Below, piece after piece: positions 46,281 to 54,774 of a DNA stretch of 64,000 bases. The notes beneath the pieces are model-generated. The model was given only the letters and a program-made list of their open reading frames with translations. It searched no databases and was not told the origin of the DNA. The stretch's first letter is position 1; each line of letters begins with the position of its first letter. The stretch comes from Pleurocapsa minor GSE-CHR-MK 17-07R (lineage in GTDB: Bacteria > Chloroflexota > Anaerolineae > Aggregatilineales > Phototrophicaceae). Made by a program: the position numbers and the translations under genes. Location: assembly GCA_019359125.1 (NCBI GenBank), contig JAHHHY010000008.1, positions 248,001 to 312,000 of the forward strand, read 5' to 3'.

Positions 46281-46695
46281 AGAAAAGAAGTGCTGAGTAC
46301 TGAGTGCTGAGCAATGAGGAGAGGGAAAAGAAAAGAAGTGCTGAGTACTGAGTGCTGAGCAATGAGGAAAGGGAAAGGGAAAAAAAGTACTGAGTACTGA
46401 GTGCTGAGCAATGAGGAGAGGGAAAAGAAAAGAAGTGCTGAGTACTGAGTGCTGAGCAATGAGGAAAGGGAAAGGGAAAAAAAGTACTGAGTACTGAGTG
46501 CTGAGCAATGAGGAGAGGGAAAAGAAAAGAAGTGCTGAGTACTGAGTGCTGAGCAATGAGGAAAGGGAAAGGAAAAGAAGTGCTGAGTACTGAGTGCTGA
46601 GCAATGAGGAAAGAATATAACTCATTGCACTAGTCTTTTACTCAGTACTCATTGCTCAGCACTCAGTACTTGTCTTTTACTCAGCACTCAGTACT
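46281..46695. repeat. Heptamer array: 7 direct copies of a 48-49 bp unit, then inverted copies
   Basis: The 30 bp core TACTGAGTGCTGAGCAATGA (within TGCTGAG-TACTGAG-TGCTGAG-CAATGAG) starts at 46291, 46339, 46388, 46436, 46485, 46533 and 46581. The linkers (GAGGGAAAAGAAAAG or GGAAAGGGAAAGGGAAAA) are purine-only and alternate in two versions. At 46621-46695 the heptamers occur in reverse orientation, so the region can fold back. It lies at the left border of the AT-rich island. The final inverted copy reaches the Doc stop codon. Confidence 0.85.
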
Positions 46696-47072
46696 CTCCC
46701 TTTCATCCACTTCCCCACGTCCTCCACATCCACCTGGCCCTGCGCGATGGCGAGGATGAACGCGTCGTCGCGGGCGGGGTCGTAGTCCCAGCGCAGGCCG
46801 TTGCGCGAGAGGAAAAGCTGCACGCCGCGCACGGCGGTGCGTTTATTGCCATCGGCGAACAGGTGATGATAGGCCAGCGAATGCAGCAGCGCACCGGCCT
46901 TGTCGGTCACGGTGGGGAACTGATGCTGGCCGAACAGGGTGATATACGGGCGGCGCACGGCGCTGTTCAGCAGGTGGATATCGCGGACGAGGCTTTCGCC
47001 GGTCACCTGTTCATTGATGTCCATCAGGTCGAACGCGCTGATCGGCGTCGCGTCATCGAGATTGAAAGTCAT
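46677..47072 (-). CDS. Death-on-curing (Doc/Fic) family toxin
   Basis: 131 aa from ATG 47072. The Fic/Doc core HHLFADGNKRT is complete (H-x-F-x-D-G-N-K-R), as in P1 Doc, which phosphorylates EF-Tu and blocks translation. The N-terminal YITLFGQHQFPTVTDKAGALLHSLAY part matches Doc proteins. It lies 22 bp after the larger Fic gene. No small antitoxin gene is found beside it. The 3' end overlaps the heptamer repeat, whose last copy forms the final codons and stop region. GC content is high, like the flanks. Confidence 0.88.
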   Translation of the reverse strand: MTFNLDDATPISAFDLMDINEQVTGESLVRDIHLLNSAVRRPYITLFGQHQFPTVTDKAGALLHSLAYHHLFADGNKRTAVRGVQLFLSRNGLRWDYDPARDDAFILAIAQGQVDVEDVGKWMKGRVLSAE

Positions 47073-47094
47073 AATTAGCACTTGAGGAAACAAG

Positions 47095-47829
47095 TTAAGC
47101 ATTAGCCAATAAAACATAAATCCGACGAAAACGTTCGATCTCTTCGCGTCCAGAACCATCCTCAGGTATGTCGTAGTCACTCAATCCCAAGGTTCTTCGA
47201 TACTCTTTGCATACGTTTCCTGGTAATTTAGATGTCGATAGACTAAATTTCACTGATCGTGGTCTGAATATTGAAGACAAGAGTCCAGAATTATTGTTCA
47301 AAATATGTGAGCCATTGGACACTTTATGCTCCACACCTGCAGCAACGCAGCTATCAATGAATTCATTTGTCTTGATTTCAGGCATTTTCTGATTTAGTTT
47401 GACAATGTTTCTTCTAATCCAAGTACTAATTACTTCAACAACAAAATCGGAATCTGCATCATTTGAGGTCAGATTATTACTTGCAATCTTAACTATTGTA
47501 TTTCTTATATCGTAATCGTTAATTTGATTCTTAAATTTGCGACGATTTGCATAAAGAGTTGCAACTAAAGTTGCAAATGCAGTGCGCTTGTTGCCATTAT
47601 GAAATGCATGGTTTTTTATGAGTGAGTGGAAAAGTGCTGCACACTTTTGCTCAACGGTAGGATATTTCTCGATTCCATCCAATGAGGTGTATGGACGAAA
47701 GCAAGCAGACTCAAGAGCATTTTCACTCTTTACGCCGGGTGGGTCAATTGGATCAGATGTATTTAGGAACATTTCTACTAGCATGAAATGGATATCGTAA
47801 ACCTTTTTTCGATCCGGTAGCCAAGCCAT
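47095..47829 (-). CDS. Fic/Doc domain fused to a HicA-like domain
   Basis: 244 aa, AT-rich. Residues 1-140 are a Doc-type Fic domain: the core is HAFHNGNKRT (74-83), with Asn where the usual acid sits, so its activity is uncertain. After a linker, residues 153-225 read KTNEFIDSCVAAGVEHKVSNGSHIL ... VKFSLSTSKLPGNVCKEYRRTLGLSDYDI, which follows the HicA mRNA-interferase layout (helix, G-S-H catalytic motif at 173-175, strand, second helix). Cognate HicB is not seen. Between the methyltransferase (60 bp) and the second Doc (22 bp). Confidence 0.7.
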   Translation of the reverse strand: MAWLPDRKKVYDIHFMLVEMFLNTSDPIDPPGVKSENALESACFRPYTSLDGIEKYPTVEQKCAALFHSLIKNHAFHNGNKRTAFATLVATLYANRRKFKNQINDYDIRNTIVKIASNNLTSNDADSDFVVEVISTWIRRNIVKLNQKMPEIKTNEFIDSCVAAGVEHKVSNGSHILNNNSGLLSSIFRPRSVKFSLSTSKLPGNVCKEYRRTLGLSDYDIPEDGSGREEIERFRRIYVLLANA

Positions 47830-47889
47830 AGTACATTTCCCGTTTGTATTCGTTTAGAGTAAATTTGGCAATTGAGCTACTAGCTTAAA

Positions 47890-48888
47890 TTATTCTTTCG
47901 ACATCCGACTGAACAGCGTCATTTTCTGAGGAATTTGCGTGTTCGCCGTATCGGCAGAATTCAAGATATTAAATAGTTCCAGAATTGTGTCATTAGTAGG
48001 TGCATCTAGAAATCGAAACGCTGATGTTGCTAGATAGCGTCTTTCTCTCTCAAACGCAATCCAGCGGCGGCCTAAACCTTCTGCGGCGGCTCCTGTCGTA
48101 TTTGATCCGGCAAAAATATCCAGTACTTTATCGTTTTCGACTGTGAGAAACTCAACGAAGAATTCAGGTAGCTTGATTGGAAACCGTGCGGGATGTCCCG
48201 TTGTTCCTACTAATTTACAATAGCGCAGGTATGCAGAGTTGCTCTCTGAATTTGGGATTTGAAGGAGGTTTGAGGGGATCGAACCGCCATTATCACGCCC
48301 GAATTGGCTGCTTATGTCATGACCCGAAGGGCGTTTCTTAGGTGTATAGTAGTTCTCACTATCTTCAATCAGTTTTTTCATGCGTTCAGAATAAGGTGCA
48401 AGTACTCGCCTCACGTCCGCTTTGGGAAAATCAGTTTTAGAGAGCCACCAGATCGTATTAACTGCATCCTTTGCCCGTATCTTACGCTTATTGACCCACT
48501 CAATCGGGCTAGGCAATTTCGATGGATTGAACCAAAAGAACTCTTCGGCTAAGTGCCATCCGTGCTCGTCACACAGCCTAATCAAAACACGATAATTATA
48601 AAGCGAACGAACTGGCCTTCCTTGTCGGTAGGCTCCTCCTAAGTCGATAACCAAGCTACCTGTGTCCTTTAGAACACGCCAAAGTTCTGAGGAAAATTGG
48701 AGCAACCAATCGACATACGCCTCCTCATCTTCATTTCCATATTCCTTCTTGCGCTGAAGTGCGAAAGGAGGAGACGTCATGATGAGGTCTATCGATGCAT
48801 CTTCCAAACCACGTAATAATTCTATTGATTCACCAACGTAAGCGGCACCCATATCAGTTTGATACAGTGGTAGTGGTAGTTGTATCAT
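47890..48888 (-). CDS. DNA methyltransferase (PvuII-type, class beta)
   Basis: 332 aa. The catalytic motif IV DLIMTSPPFALQRKKEYGN (TSPPF, residues 38-42) comes first, and the AdoMet motif I VLDIFAGSNTTGAAAEGLGRRWIAFE last, the order of class beta. The SPPF plus RKKEYGN stretch is typical of N4-cytosine enzymes such as M.PvuII, so probably m4C. It overlaps the HEAT-repeat gene by 4 bp (ATGA) and would protect DNA against a nuclease encoded with it. AT-rich (about 42% GC). Confidence 0.88.
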   Translation of the reverse strand: MIQLPLPLYQTDMGAAYVGESIELLRGLEDASIDLIMTSPPFALQRKKEYGNEDEEAYVDWLLQFSSELWRVLKDTGSLVIDLGGAYRQGRPVRSLYNYRVLIRLCDEHGWHLAEEFFWFNPSKLPSPIEWVNKRKIRAKDAVNTIWWLSKTDFPKADVRRVLAPYSERMKKLIEDSENYYTPKKRPSGHDISSQFGRDNGGSIPSNLLQIPNSESNSAYLRYCKLVGTTGHPARFPIKLPEFFVEFLTVENDKVLDIFAGSNTTGAAAEGLGRRWIAFERERRYLATSAFRFLDAPTNDTILELFNILNSADTANTQIPQKMTLFSRMSKE

Positions 48889-50354
48889 CCATACATCTCC
48901 AAATTATAAATCCAACTATTCATGATTTGCCAGAGCACTGTAACCGCGAAGTATACTTCGGGATCTGCTTGTCTAAGGGTTTCAATTTGATTGATATAAA
49001 CTTGAGGTTGCTGACTTCCAAGTATATAAGATACCCATCTACGCGTGTCGTCACCTTGTAAAACATTGACCAACTGATCGACCGAGAAATTCGCTGCTTG
49101 ACTCAACGCCCAAGCAATGCCAGGAAGCTCGTTTACGTCACTAGTTGGAATTAAGGATAATACATCGTTGAGGTTATCTTGTGCAATTTTTGCCAATGCT
49201 CGTGCTGCCTCGATTCGAACAACATCAGCAATCTCGTTGAAACTTTGTACAAGGGTTTGAAGAGCAGACTTATTACGAATTTCACCTAGCGCCCATGCAG
49301 CACCAGCCCGTACTTCTGCATGATACTGTTGGTTTCTCAGCACGCGCAGAAGAATATTATTAGCTGCCGAGGTGGCGATTTCAGCTAAAACAATTACAGC
49401 TTCAAGTTGGTCTTCCAGATATGGTTTTTCAAGACATTCCTCAATAAAAGCATAGCCAGCAGGATCATTGTGACGAGCTAGGCTAGCGGCGGCATCCATC
49501 CGAACATAAATATGATCTTTGTCGTCTTGTATTTTCTTAATGAGGGAACTTCGTACTTCTGCACTATCAAAATAGTAAAGCGCTTTGGCGGCAGTGTATC
49601 GCTCACTTTGCGACGAACTTTGGAGTTGTTGGATGTATACTTTAGCTGTAGCAGTATTCTCGAGAGGAATTAATTGTGTTACAGGTACGACTGAAGCAAC
49701 TATCTGGTTTTCTATAACAGAATCACCTACTGCTACCTGTGGTAGTAGCGAAATCTTAGACTTTGTTAACTGTAAAGTTATAGTTCGACCATCTATAAGT
49801 CGCTCATATTGCAGTTTTTTCGGGGTAACTTGTTTGATCGTTCCATTGGCACTGGAAGTCGAGGCCAGCCAAGTAATTCGTTCCTCAAAACCTTCTTGAG
49901 ACCCTTTTGGTTTTTCTTTTACAATTGAGTCAGTCAGGTAAACTGCTCGCAAGTCCCGGACAGAAACATATTGAACGAGTTGATCCGCTTCCCAATCGAT
50001 AGGACGCTCACCAATTCGATGGATACCTACTAAAGCGACGAAATCTTCATCTGCTAAACCATTATCCCAACTGCGTTCATGATTTGAGAACGAATGTGAC
50101 ATCGTGATTTCAAGTACAGTCTTTGCCCGCGATTCCACACGCCGATTTGCGTTGAGAAGCAAGATATCTGGCACTCGAATGCGCTTGATCTTAATGCTTT
50201 TCCAAATCTTATAACTCATCGAGCCTCGTTCAAGTTCTATTGGAGCATGTCCTTGCTGACGCAAATGTTCAAATACTCGGCGGGTTCCAATGGCGCCAAT
50301 CGAAATTTTTTCGAGGAAGCTTTCATCTGACTTAAATGAGCGTCGACCGAACAC
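48885..50354 (-). CDS. HEAT-repeat protein with candidate nuclease N-terminus
   Basis: 489 aa from GTG 50354 (AAGGTAGG upstream). Residues 1-90: GAIGTRRVFEHLRQQGHAPIELERG, KRIRVPDILLL, then RRVESRAKTVLEITMSHS. The layout (E29, D63, E74, K78, E82) resembles a PD-(D/E)XK nuclease, but the exact motif is irregular. Residues 260-480 contain HEAT-like repeats (ERYTAAKALYYFDSAEVRSSL, VRMDAAASLARHNDPAG, VRAGAAWALGEIRNKSAL, VRIEAARALAKIA) that can wrap a partner or DNA. First gene of the island, coupled to the methyltransferase. Confidence 0.72.
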   Translation of the reverse strand: MFGRRSFKSDESFLEKISIGAIGTRRVFEHLRQQGHAPIELERGSMSYKIWKSIKIKRIRVPDILLLNANRRVESRAKTVLEITMSHSFSNHERSWDNGLADEDFVALVGIHRIGERPIDWEADQLVQYVSVRDLRAVYLTDSIVKEKPKGSQEGFEERITWLASTSSANGTIKQVTPKKLQYERLIDGRTITLQLTKSKISLLPQVAVGDSVIENQIVASVVPVTQLIPLENTATAKVYIQQLQSSSQSERYTAAKALYYFDSAEVRSSLIKKIQDDKDHIYVRMDAAASLARHNDPAGYAFIEECLEKPYLEDQLEAVIVLAEIATSAANNILLRVLRNQQYHAEVRAGAAWALGEIRNKSALQTLVQSFNEIADVVRIEAARALAKIAQDNLNDVLSLIPTSDVNELPGIAWALSQAANFSVDQLVNVLQGDDTRRWVSYILGSQQPQVYINQIETLRQADPEVYFAVTVLWQIMNSWIYNLEMYG

Positions 50355-50715
50355 AATGATACCTACCTTAAACTACTGTATTCTTGATTCGAGAGATTTG
50401 AAAGTAAGACATTATAGCCAAAAATTTCTGAAAATGTAGTATCTAGAATTTTTTGTGTCGATACTGTCAGATAGCCATTATAACTATTCTTGGTGTGTTG
50501 TCCCGTTGACAAGAGAATAAAAGTTATGCTACCTGCATGACATGTTCTAGGTATAAATGGTATAGGAAGAAAGCTGTCTAGCCGAGATGACTGTGAGAAT
50601 CGTGTCTTTCTTTACTCATTATGCGTGCGGCGATTTTGAAAAATAGAAAATAGTCATGGTGGATGGATTACGTTATTCGAGAAGCCAGCTTCATTTTGTA
50701 GTTATTGCCTTCCCC
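50355..50715. other. AT-rich noncoding gap with the island promoter
   Basis: About 360 bp of AT-rich DNA with no ORF. On the minus strand TATAAT lies at 50416-50411, 57 bp upstream of the HEAT gene start, with no clear -35; it is the best candidate promoter for the whole island. I see no tRNA or direct repeats that would mark an integration site. On the right the composition returns to high GC at the sulfatase gene. Confidence 0.4.
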
Positions 50716-52200
50716 TCAATCCACATAGCCTAGCACCCTCAAATGCTCCAGCACGGCGGCGTCCTGCTCGGCGGATGCGCCGGACTGGTCGTCGGCCTGG
50801 GCGGGGGAGATCAGCCGGTGCAGGGCGGCGGCGCGCTCTGGCTGGCTGGTGAGCAGGTTGCGCGTCTCGGCGGGGTCGGCGGCGATATTGTAGAGCGCGG
50901 TCGGCCGGTCGCCGGTCAGCATCAGCTTATAGTCGCCGTCCACCACGCAGCGGCGCAGTTCGCGCAGGGCCATGCGCTCGATGACCGACGGGTTGCGGTG
51001 GACCAGCACATTGACGAACGTGTTTGGCGCAAACGCCTCGCTGATGGCCGCCGCGCCCACGTCGCCCGTCCGCGCCAGCGACTGCGCCGCCTCGTCGGCG
51101 GGCAGGATGCCGGCGATATCCAGCACGGTGTGATACAGGCGGCGGGTGCTGGCGGGCGCGTCTTCAGTCGCCCCGGCGGCAAAGCGTTCCCCGGTGATGA
51201 TGAGTGGCACGTGCGTCAGCTCCTGGAACACGTCGAAGCCGTGGCCGAACAGGTCATGCTCGCCGTGGCCCTCGCCGTGGTCGGCGGTCACGATCACGGT
51301 CGTGTCGTGTGCCATGCCCGACGCCTCCAGCCAAGCAAACAGCCGCGTCAGCTGCTGGTCCTGCGCGAAGATTTCCGCGTCGTAGAAGTCGAGCAGCGCC
51401 TGCTGCTGCCAGTCTTTCAGCGGCGGCTCCGGCGGGCTGGCCCACGCGGCCCCGTCGCCGTTGAACATGCGCATGAAGCTGTAGGCCTGTTTGTCGCGCT
51501 TCAGGTGCGGCGCCACATGGTCGATGGCATCCTGCGCCGGGCGATAGGGCAGATGCGCGCCCATCAGGTTGATGAAGCCGAAGAACGGCTTGGCCTGCCC
51601 GCCCGCGCGATACATCTCCAGATAATCGATCACGTCGCCGATGCTGTTGGCGCTGTTGCCCTTGAAGTTGATGTAGCGCGTCCAGATTGGTGTCAGCAGC
51701 GGATGCAGCGACAGCCGGAAGAGCGTGTCGTTCAGCGCGAACTGGTTGCCAATGCGCCGCGCATATGGCCGGAAGCGGCGCGAAAACTCGCGGCGCAGCC
51801 ACGGCTTGCGGTCGTCAAACGGGCGATGCGGCACCGCGCTGGCATAGTTGTAGAGGCCGTCGAAGCCGCGCTGCAGGCCGTGATCGATCACGCCCACCAG
51901 CGGATTGTTGCAGAAGGCGGCCGTGTGCCAGCCCGCCGCACGCAGCTGCTCGGCCAGCGTGGGCAGGTCGGCGCTCAGGCGGCTGTTCGACTGCGTGACG
52001 TGGTGTGTCGATGGCAGCGTGCCGGTGAAGAGCGAGGCATGCGCGGGAATGGTCCACTGGGCCGGCGCGACGGCGCGGGTGTAGCGGGTGCCGCGCCCGG
52101 CGAACGCATCCAGCCCGGGCGATGTCTCGCGGGCGTGGCCATAGGCGGACAGGCGGTCACGCCGCAGCGTGTCCAGGACGATCAGCAGGATATTGTGCAT
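50716..52200 (-). CDS. Sulfatase-like alkaline phosphatase superfamily protein
   Basis: 494 aa. Metal ligands: NILLIVLDTLRRDRLSAYGH (D) at the start, TVIVTADHGEGHGEHDLFGHG (DH...H) later. The usual CxPSR formylglycine site is replaced by WTIPAHASLFTG, so a threonine occupies the nucleophile position and formylglycine cannot be made. That points to a phosphodiesterase or phosphoethanolamine-transferase-like activity rather than a sulfatase. No signal peptide. The C-terminus carries a helical tail with LEHLRVLGYVD. Substrate unknown. Confidence 0.85.
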   Translation of the reverse strand: MHNILLIVLDTLRRDRLSAYGHARETSPGLDAFAGRGTRYTRAVAPAQWTIPAHASLFTGTLPSTHHVTQSNSRLSADLPTLAEQLRAAGWHTAAFCNNPLVGVIDHGLQRGFDGLYNYASAVPHRPFDDRKPWLRREFSRRFRPYARRIGNQFALNDTLFRLSLHPLLTPIWTRYINFKGNSANSIGDVIDYLEMYRAGGQAKPFFGFINLMGAHLPYRPAQDAIDHVAPHLKRDKQAYSFMRMFNGDGAAWASPPEPPLKDWQQQALLDFYDAEIFAQDQQLTRLFAWLEASGMAHDTTVIVTADHGEGHGEHDLFGHGFDVFQELTHVPLIITGERFAAGATEDAPASTRRLYHTVLDIAGILPADEAAQSLARTGDVGAAAISEAFAPNTFVNVLVHRNPSVIERMALRELRRCVVDGDYKLMLTGDRPTALYNIAADPAETRNLLTSQPERAAALHRLISPAQADDQSGASAEQDAAVLEHLRVLGYVD

Positions 52201-52320
52201 GTGCAGGCCCGCGGGGTGGTTTGGCGGAAAGGTGTGTACATAGCCCGCATTCTAGCAGAAAGGGGGCCGAAACGGGTACACTTTTGAGACAATGCTCACC
52301 CTGTGATGAGGAAAAATGTA

Positions 52321-53175
52321 GTGGAAACAATCCGCATCGCCCTGGTTCAGCTGCCCTGGCTGGGCTCCCGCGAGGCCATGAAGGCGCAGTACATCCCGAT
52401 GATCGCCGAGGCTGCCGGGCGCGGCGCACAGCTCGTGTGCCTGCCGGAATTTTCGCTCTCGCCGTATTTCCCCAGCAGCAAGGATCCGTCCGGCTATGCC
52501 TGGGCCGAGCCGCTGACGGGCGGTGAGTCGGACACGTTTTTCAACGGGCTGGCCGCGCAGCACGGCATCACCATCATCAGCAGCATCTTCGAACACACAG
52601 ACGGCCGCTATTACGACACCGCGCTGGTGCACGGCTCGCAGGGCGCGCAAATCGGCTTCACGCGCAAAGTCCATCTGCCCTACGGCGAGGGCTACAACGA
52701 GACCGATTTCTTCGAGCCGGGCGGCGACTATCCGATTCACGATATCGGCAGCGTGAAACTCGCCGCGCCCACTTGTTACGACCAGTGGTTCCCGGAGATG
52801 GCGCGCATCTCGGCGCTCAACGGCGCTGAATTCATCTACTATCCCACGGCCATCGGCAGCGAACCGAGCATGCCCGGCATGGACACGGCGGAGATGTGGC
52901 AGACCGTCATGCGCGGGCACGCCATCGCCAACGGCGTGTTTATCGCCGCGGCCAATCGCGTGGGCGTGGAGCCGCCGGTCGCGTTTTACGGCAGCAGCTT
53001 CATCTGCGACCCGATGGGCAAGATCATCGCCCAGGCCGGCCGCACCACCACCGAGGTCATCACGGCCGACCTGAGTGCGGACGCCTTCGCCCTGTGGCGC
53101 GACCTGTTTCCACTGCTGAAACAGCGCATGCCGGGCACGTATCGCCGCATCCTGGACAGTTACGAGGAGAGCTAA
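52321..53175 (+). CDS. Carbon-nitrogen hydrolase (N-carbamoylputrescine amidase/ureidopropionase-like)
   Basis: 284 aa from GTG 52321, chosen because GAGGAA lies 7 nt upstream; a GTG at 52303 would add six residues. The nitrilase triad is Glu in LVCLPEFSLSPYF, Lys in GFTRKVHLPYGEGYNETDFFEPG and Cys in AAPTCYDQWFPE. The EGYNETDFFEPGGD stretch resembles AguB and beta-ureidopropionases, which release ammonia and CO2 from N-carbamoyl amines. Followed 2 bp later by a flavin disulfide reductase gene, so both share a transcript; the link is not obvious. Confidence 0.87.
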   Translation: METIRIALVQLPWLGSREAMKAQYIPMIAEAAGRGAQLVCLPEFSLSPYFPSSKDPSGYAWAEPLTGGESDTFFNGLAAQHGITIISSIFEHTDGRYYDTALVHGSQGAQIGFTRKVHLPYGEGYNETDFFEPGGDYPIHDIGSVKLAAPTCYDQWFPEMARISALNGAEFIYYPTAIGSEPSMPGMDTAEMWQTVMRGHAIANGVFIAAANRVGVEPPVAFYGSSFICDPMGKIIAQAGRTTTEVITADLSADAFALWRDLFPLLKQRMPGTYRRILDSYEES

Positions 53176-53177
53176 AC

Positions 53178-54647
53178 ATGCAGGACACCTACAAGGCCTA
53201 TGATCTGGTGGTGATTGGCGGCGGCCCGGCCGGCGTGACAGCCGCGCTGCGTGGCCGCGAACTGGGCGCGCGCACCGCGCTGGTCGAGCGCGGCCTGCTG
53301 GGCGGCACCTGCACCAATGACGGCTGTGTGCCCACGCGGGTGCTGGCCAAAGCCGCCCGCCTGTTCCGCGATACAGAGCTGTTTGAGTTGTACGGGCTGG
53401 ATGCGCAGCGCCCGACGGTCGATTTCCGCCGTCTGCTGGAGCGCGCACAGCAGGTCGTGTATCAGGTGCAGGAAAAGAAGCAGCTGATGGACCACCTGCA
53501 AAGCGTCGGCGTGGATGTTTTTGCCGAGACCGGCAACGCCTCGTTTGGCTCGCGCCATCAGCTTGATACTGCCAACGGCGGCCGCGTGATCGGTCAACGC
53601 TTCGTCATCTGCGCGGGCGGCAGGGCGCGCAGGCTGCCCGTCCCCGGCGGCGAACTGGCGCTCACGCACAGCGATATCTGGAGCATCCAGTCGCTGCCGG
53701 AAAGCGTGAATATCATCGGGGCGGGCGCGACCGGCGTGCAGCTGGCGACCATTTTCAACACGTTTGGCGCGAAGGTGCGCATCATCGACTTTGCGCCGCG
53801 CCTGCTGCCCACCGAAGACCTGGAAGTGTCACGCGCTATTCAGGCGGCCTTCGAGGCCAATGGCATCGAAGTCGTGACCGGCACCAAAATCCTGGCGCTG
53901 GAGAAGCGCGATGATGGACAAATTGACCTCGTGACCGAGACCGACGGCCAGCAGCACAAAATTCAGGGCGAAGCCGTGCTGGCGGCGGTGGGCTGGCCAG
54001 GCAATACCGACACGCTCAATCTGGCGGCGGTGGGCATCGAGACCAACGGCCCGTACGTGAAAGTGGACGAGTATCTGCGCACCAGCGCCGAGAATATCTA
54101 CGCGGCGGGCGATATCACCGGCAAGATTATGCTGGTGCAGACGGCCAGCCAGCAGGCACGCATCGCCGTGGAAAACGCGCTTGGCCAGTCGCCTACGGCT
54201 TACGTGGAGCAGTTGGTGCCGCACGGCGGTTTCACTGACCCGGAATACGGCGCTGTCGGCCTGACCGAAGCACAGGCGCGCGAACAACTGGGCGCGGACA
54301 ATGTCGTCGTCGCCACCGTGCCGATGGCCGATATCGACCGTGCCGTCATCGATGGCCGGACCGAAGGCTTCGGCAAGCTGATTGCCCGCCGCGACACCGG
54401 CGCGCTGCTGGGCGCGCATTTCGTGGGCGAGCAGGCGATTGAACTGACCAACGTGGTCGCCGCCGGCCTGATCGATGGCCTGAAGGTCGATCGCCTGGCC
54501 GAGCTGGAATTCGCCTATCCGTCGTTCTGCGCGGTCATTGCTGCCGCAGCGCGCCAGATCGCCCGCGAACTGCAATCGGTCACGGTGGTGGCGCAGTGGC
54601 GTGAGCTGTCGCGCAAGCGCATGGCCGAGTGGGAACGTCGCGCCTGA
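53178..54647 (+). CDS. Flavin disulfide reductase family protein (Lpd/MerA-like)
   Basis: 489 aa from ATG 53178 (GAGGAG upstream), two bases after the hydrolase. FAD site VVIGGGPAGVTAALRGRELG, redox-active GGTCTNDGCVPTR (C-x4-C), NADH site VNIIGAGATGVQLATIFNTFG and YAAGDITGKIMLVQTASQQARIA are all intact. The C-terminal His-Glu dyad of lipoamide dehydrogenases (HPTxSE) is changed to YPSFCA, so it should not act as a normal lipoamide dehydrogenase. Partner disulfide unknown. Confidence 0.85.
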   Translation: MQDTYKAYDLVVIGGGPAGVTAALRGRELGARTALVERGLLGGTCTNDGCVPTRVLAKAARLFRDTELFELYGLDAQRPTVDFRRLLERAQQVVYQVQEKKQLMDHLQSVGVDVFAETGNASFGSRHQLDTANGGRVIGQRFVICAGGRARRLPVPGGELALTHSDIWSIQSLPESVNIIGAGATGVQLATIFNTFGAKVRIIDFAPRLLPTEDLEVSRAIQAAFEANGIEVVTGTKILALEKRDDGQIDLVTETDGQQHKIQGEAVLAAVGWPGNTDTLNLAAVGIETNGPYVKVDEYLRTSAENIYAAGDITGKIMLVQTASQQARIAVENALGQSPTAYVEQLVPHGGFTDPEYGAVGLTEAQAREQLGADNVVVATVPMADIDRAVIDGRTEGFGKLIARRDTGALLGAHFVGEQAIELTNVVAAGLIDGLKVDRLAELEFAYPSFCAVIAAAARQIARELQSVTVVAQWRELSRKRMAEWERRA

Positions 54648-54710
54648 AGCTGGATGTTTGGTTTGCTGTCCTGACCGTGAATCCGGACGCCATTCCGCTT
54701 AAGCAATTCA

Positions 54711-54740
54711 TTACGTTGCGGCGTCAGTTCGCGCTATACT
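54711..54740 (+). promoter_or_regulatory. Putative clpC promoter
   Basis: TATACT at 54735-54740 with TTACGT at 54711-54716, spacer 18. The -10 box overlaps the upstream in-frame ATG at 54742, which supports the later GTG as the real start. Confidence 0.45.
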
Positions 54741-54774
54741 CATGCGTATTAGAAACGTAAAGCAGGATACAGGT

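Noticed and set aside
46291-46610. CRISPR-like array
   Set aside because: The 18-19 bp linkers are two alternating, almost identical purine strings, not unique spacers, and no cas gene is near. It is a tandem satellite.
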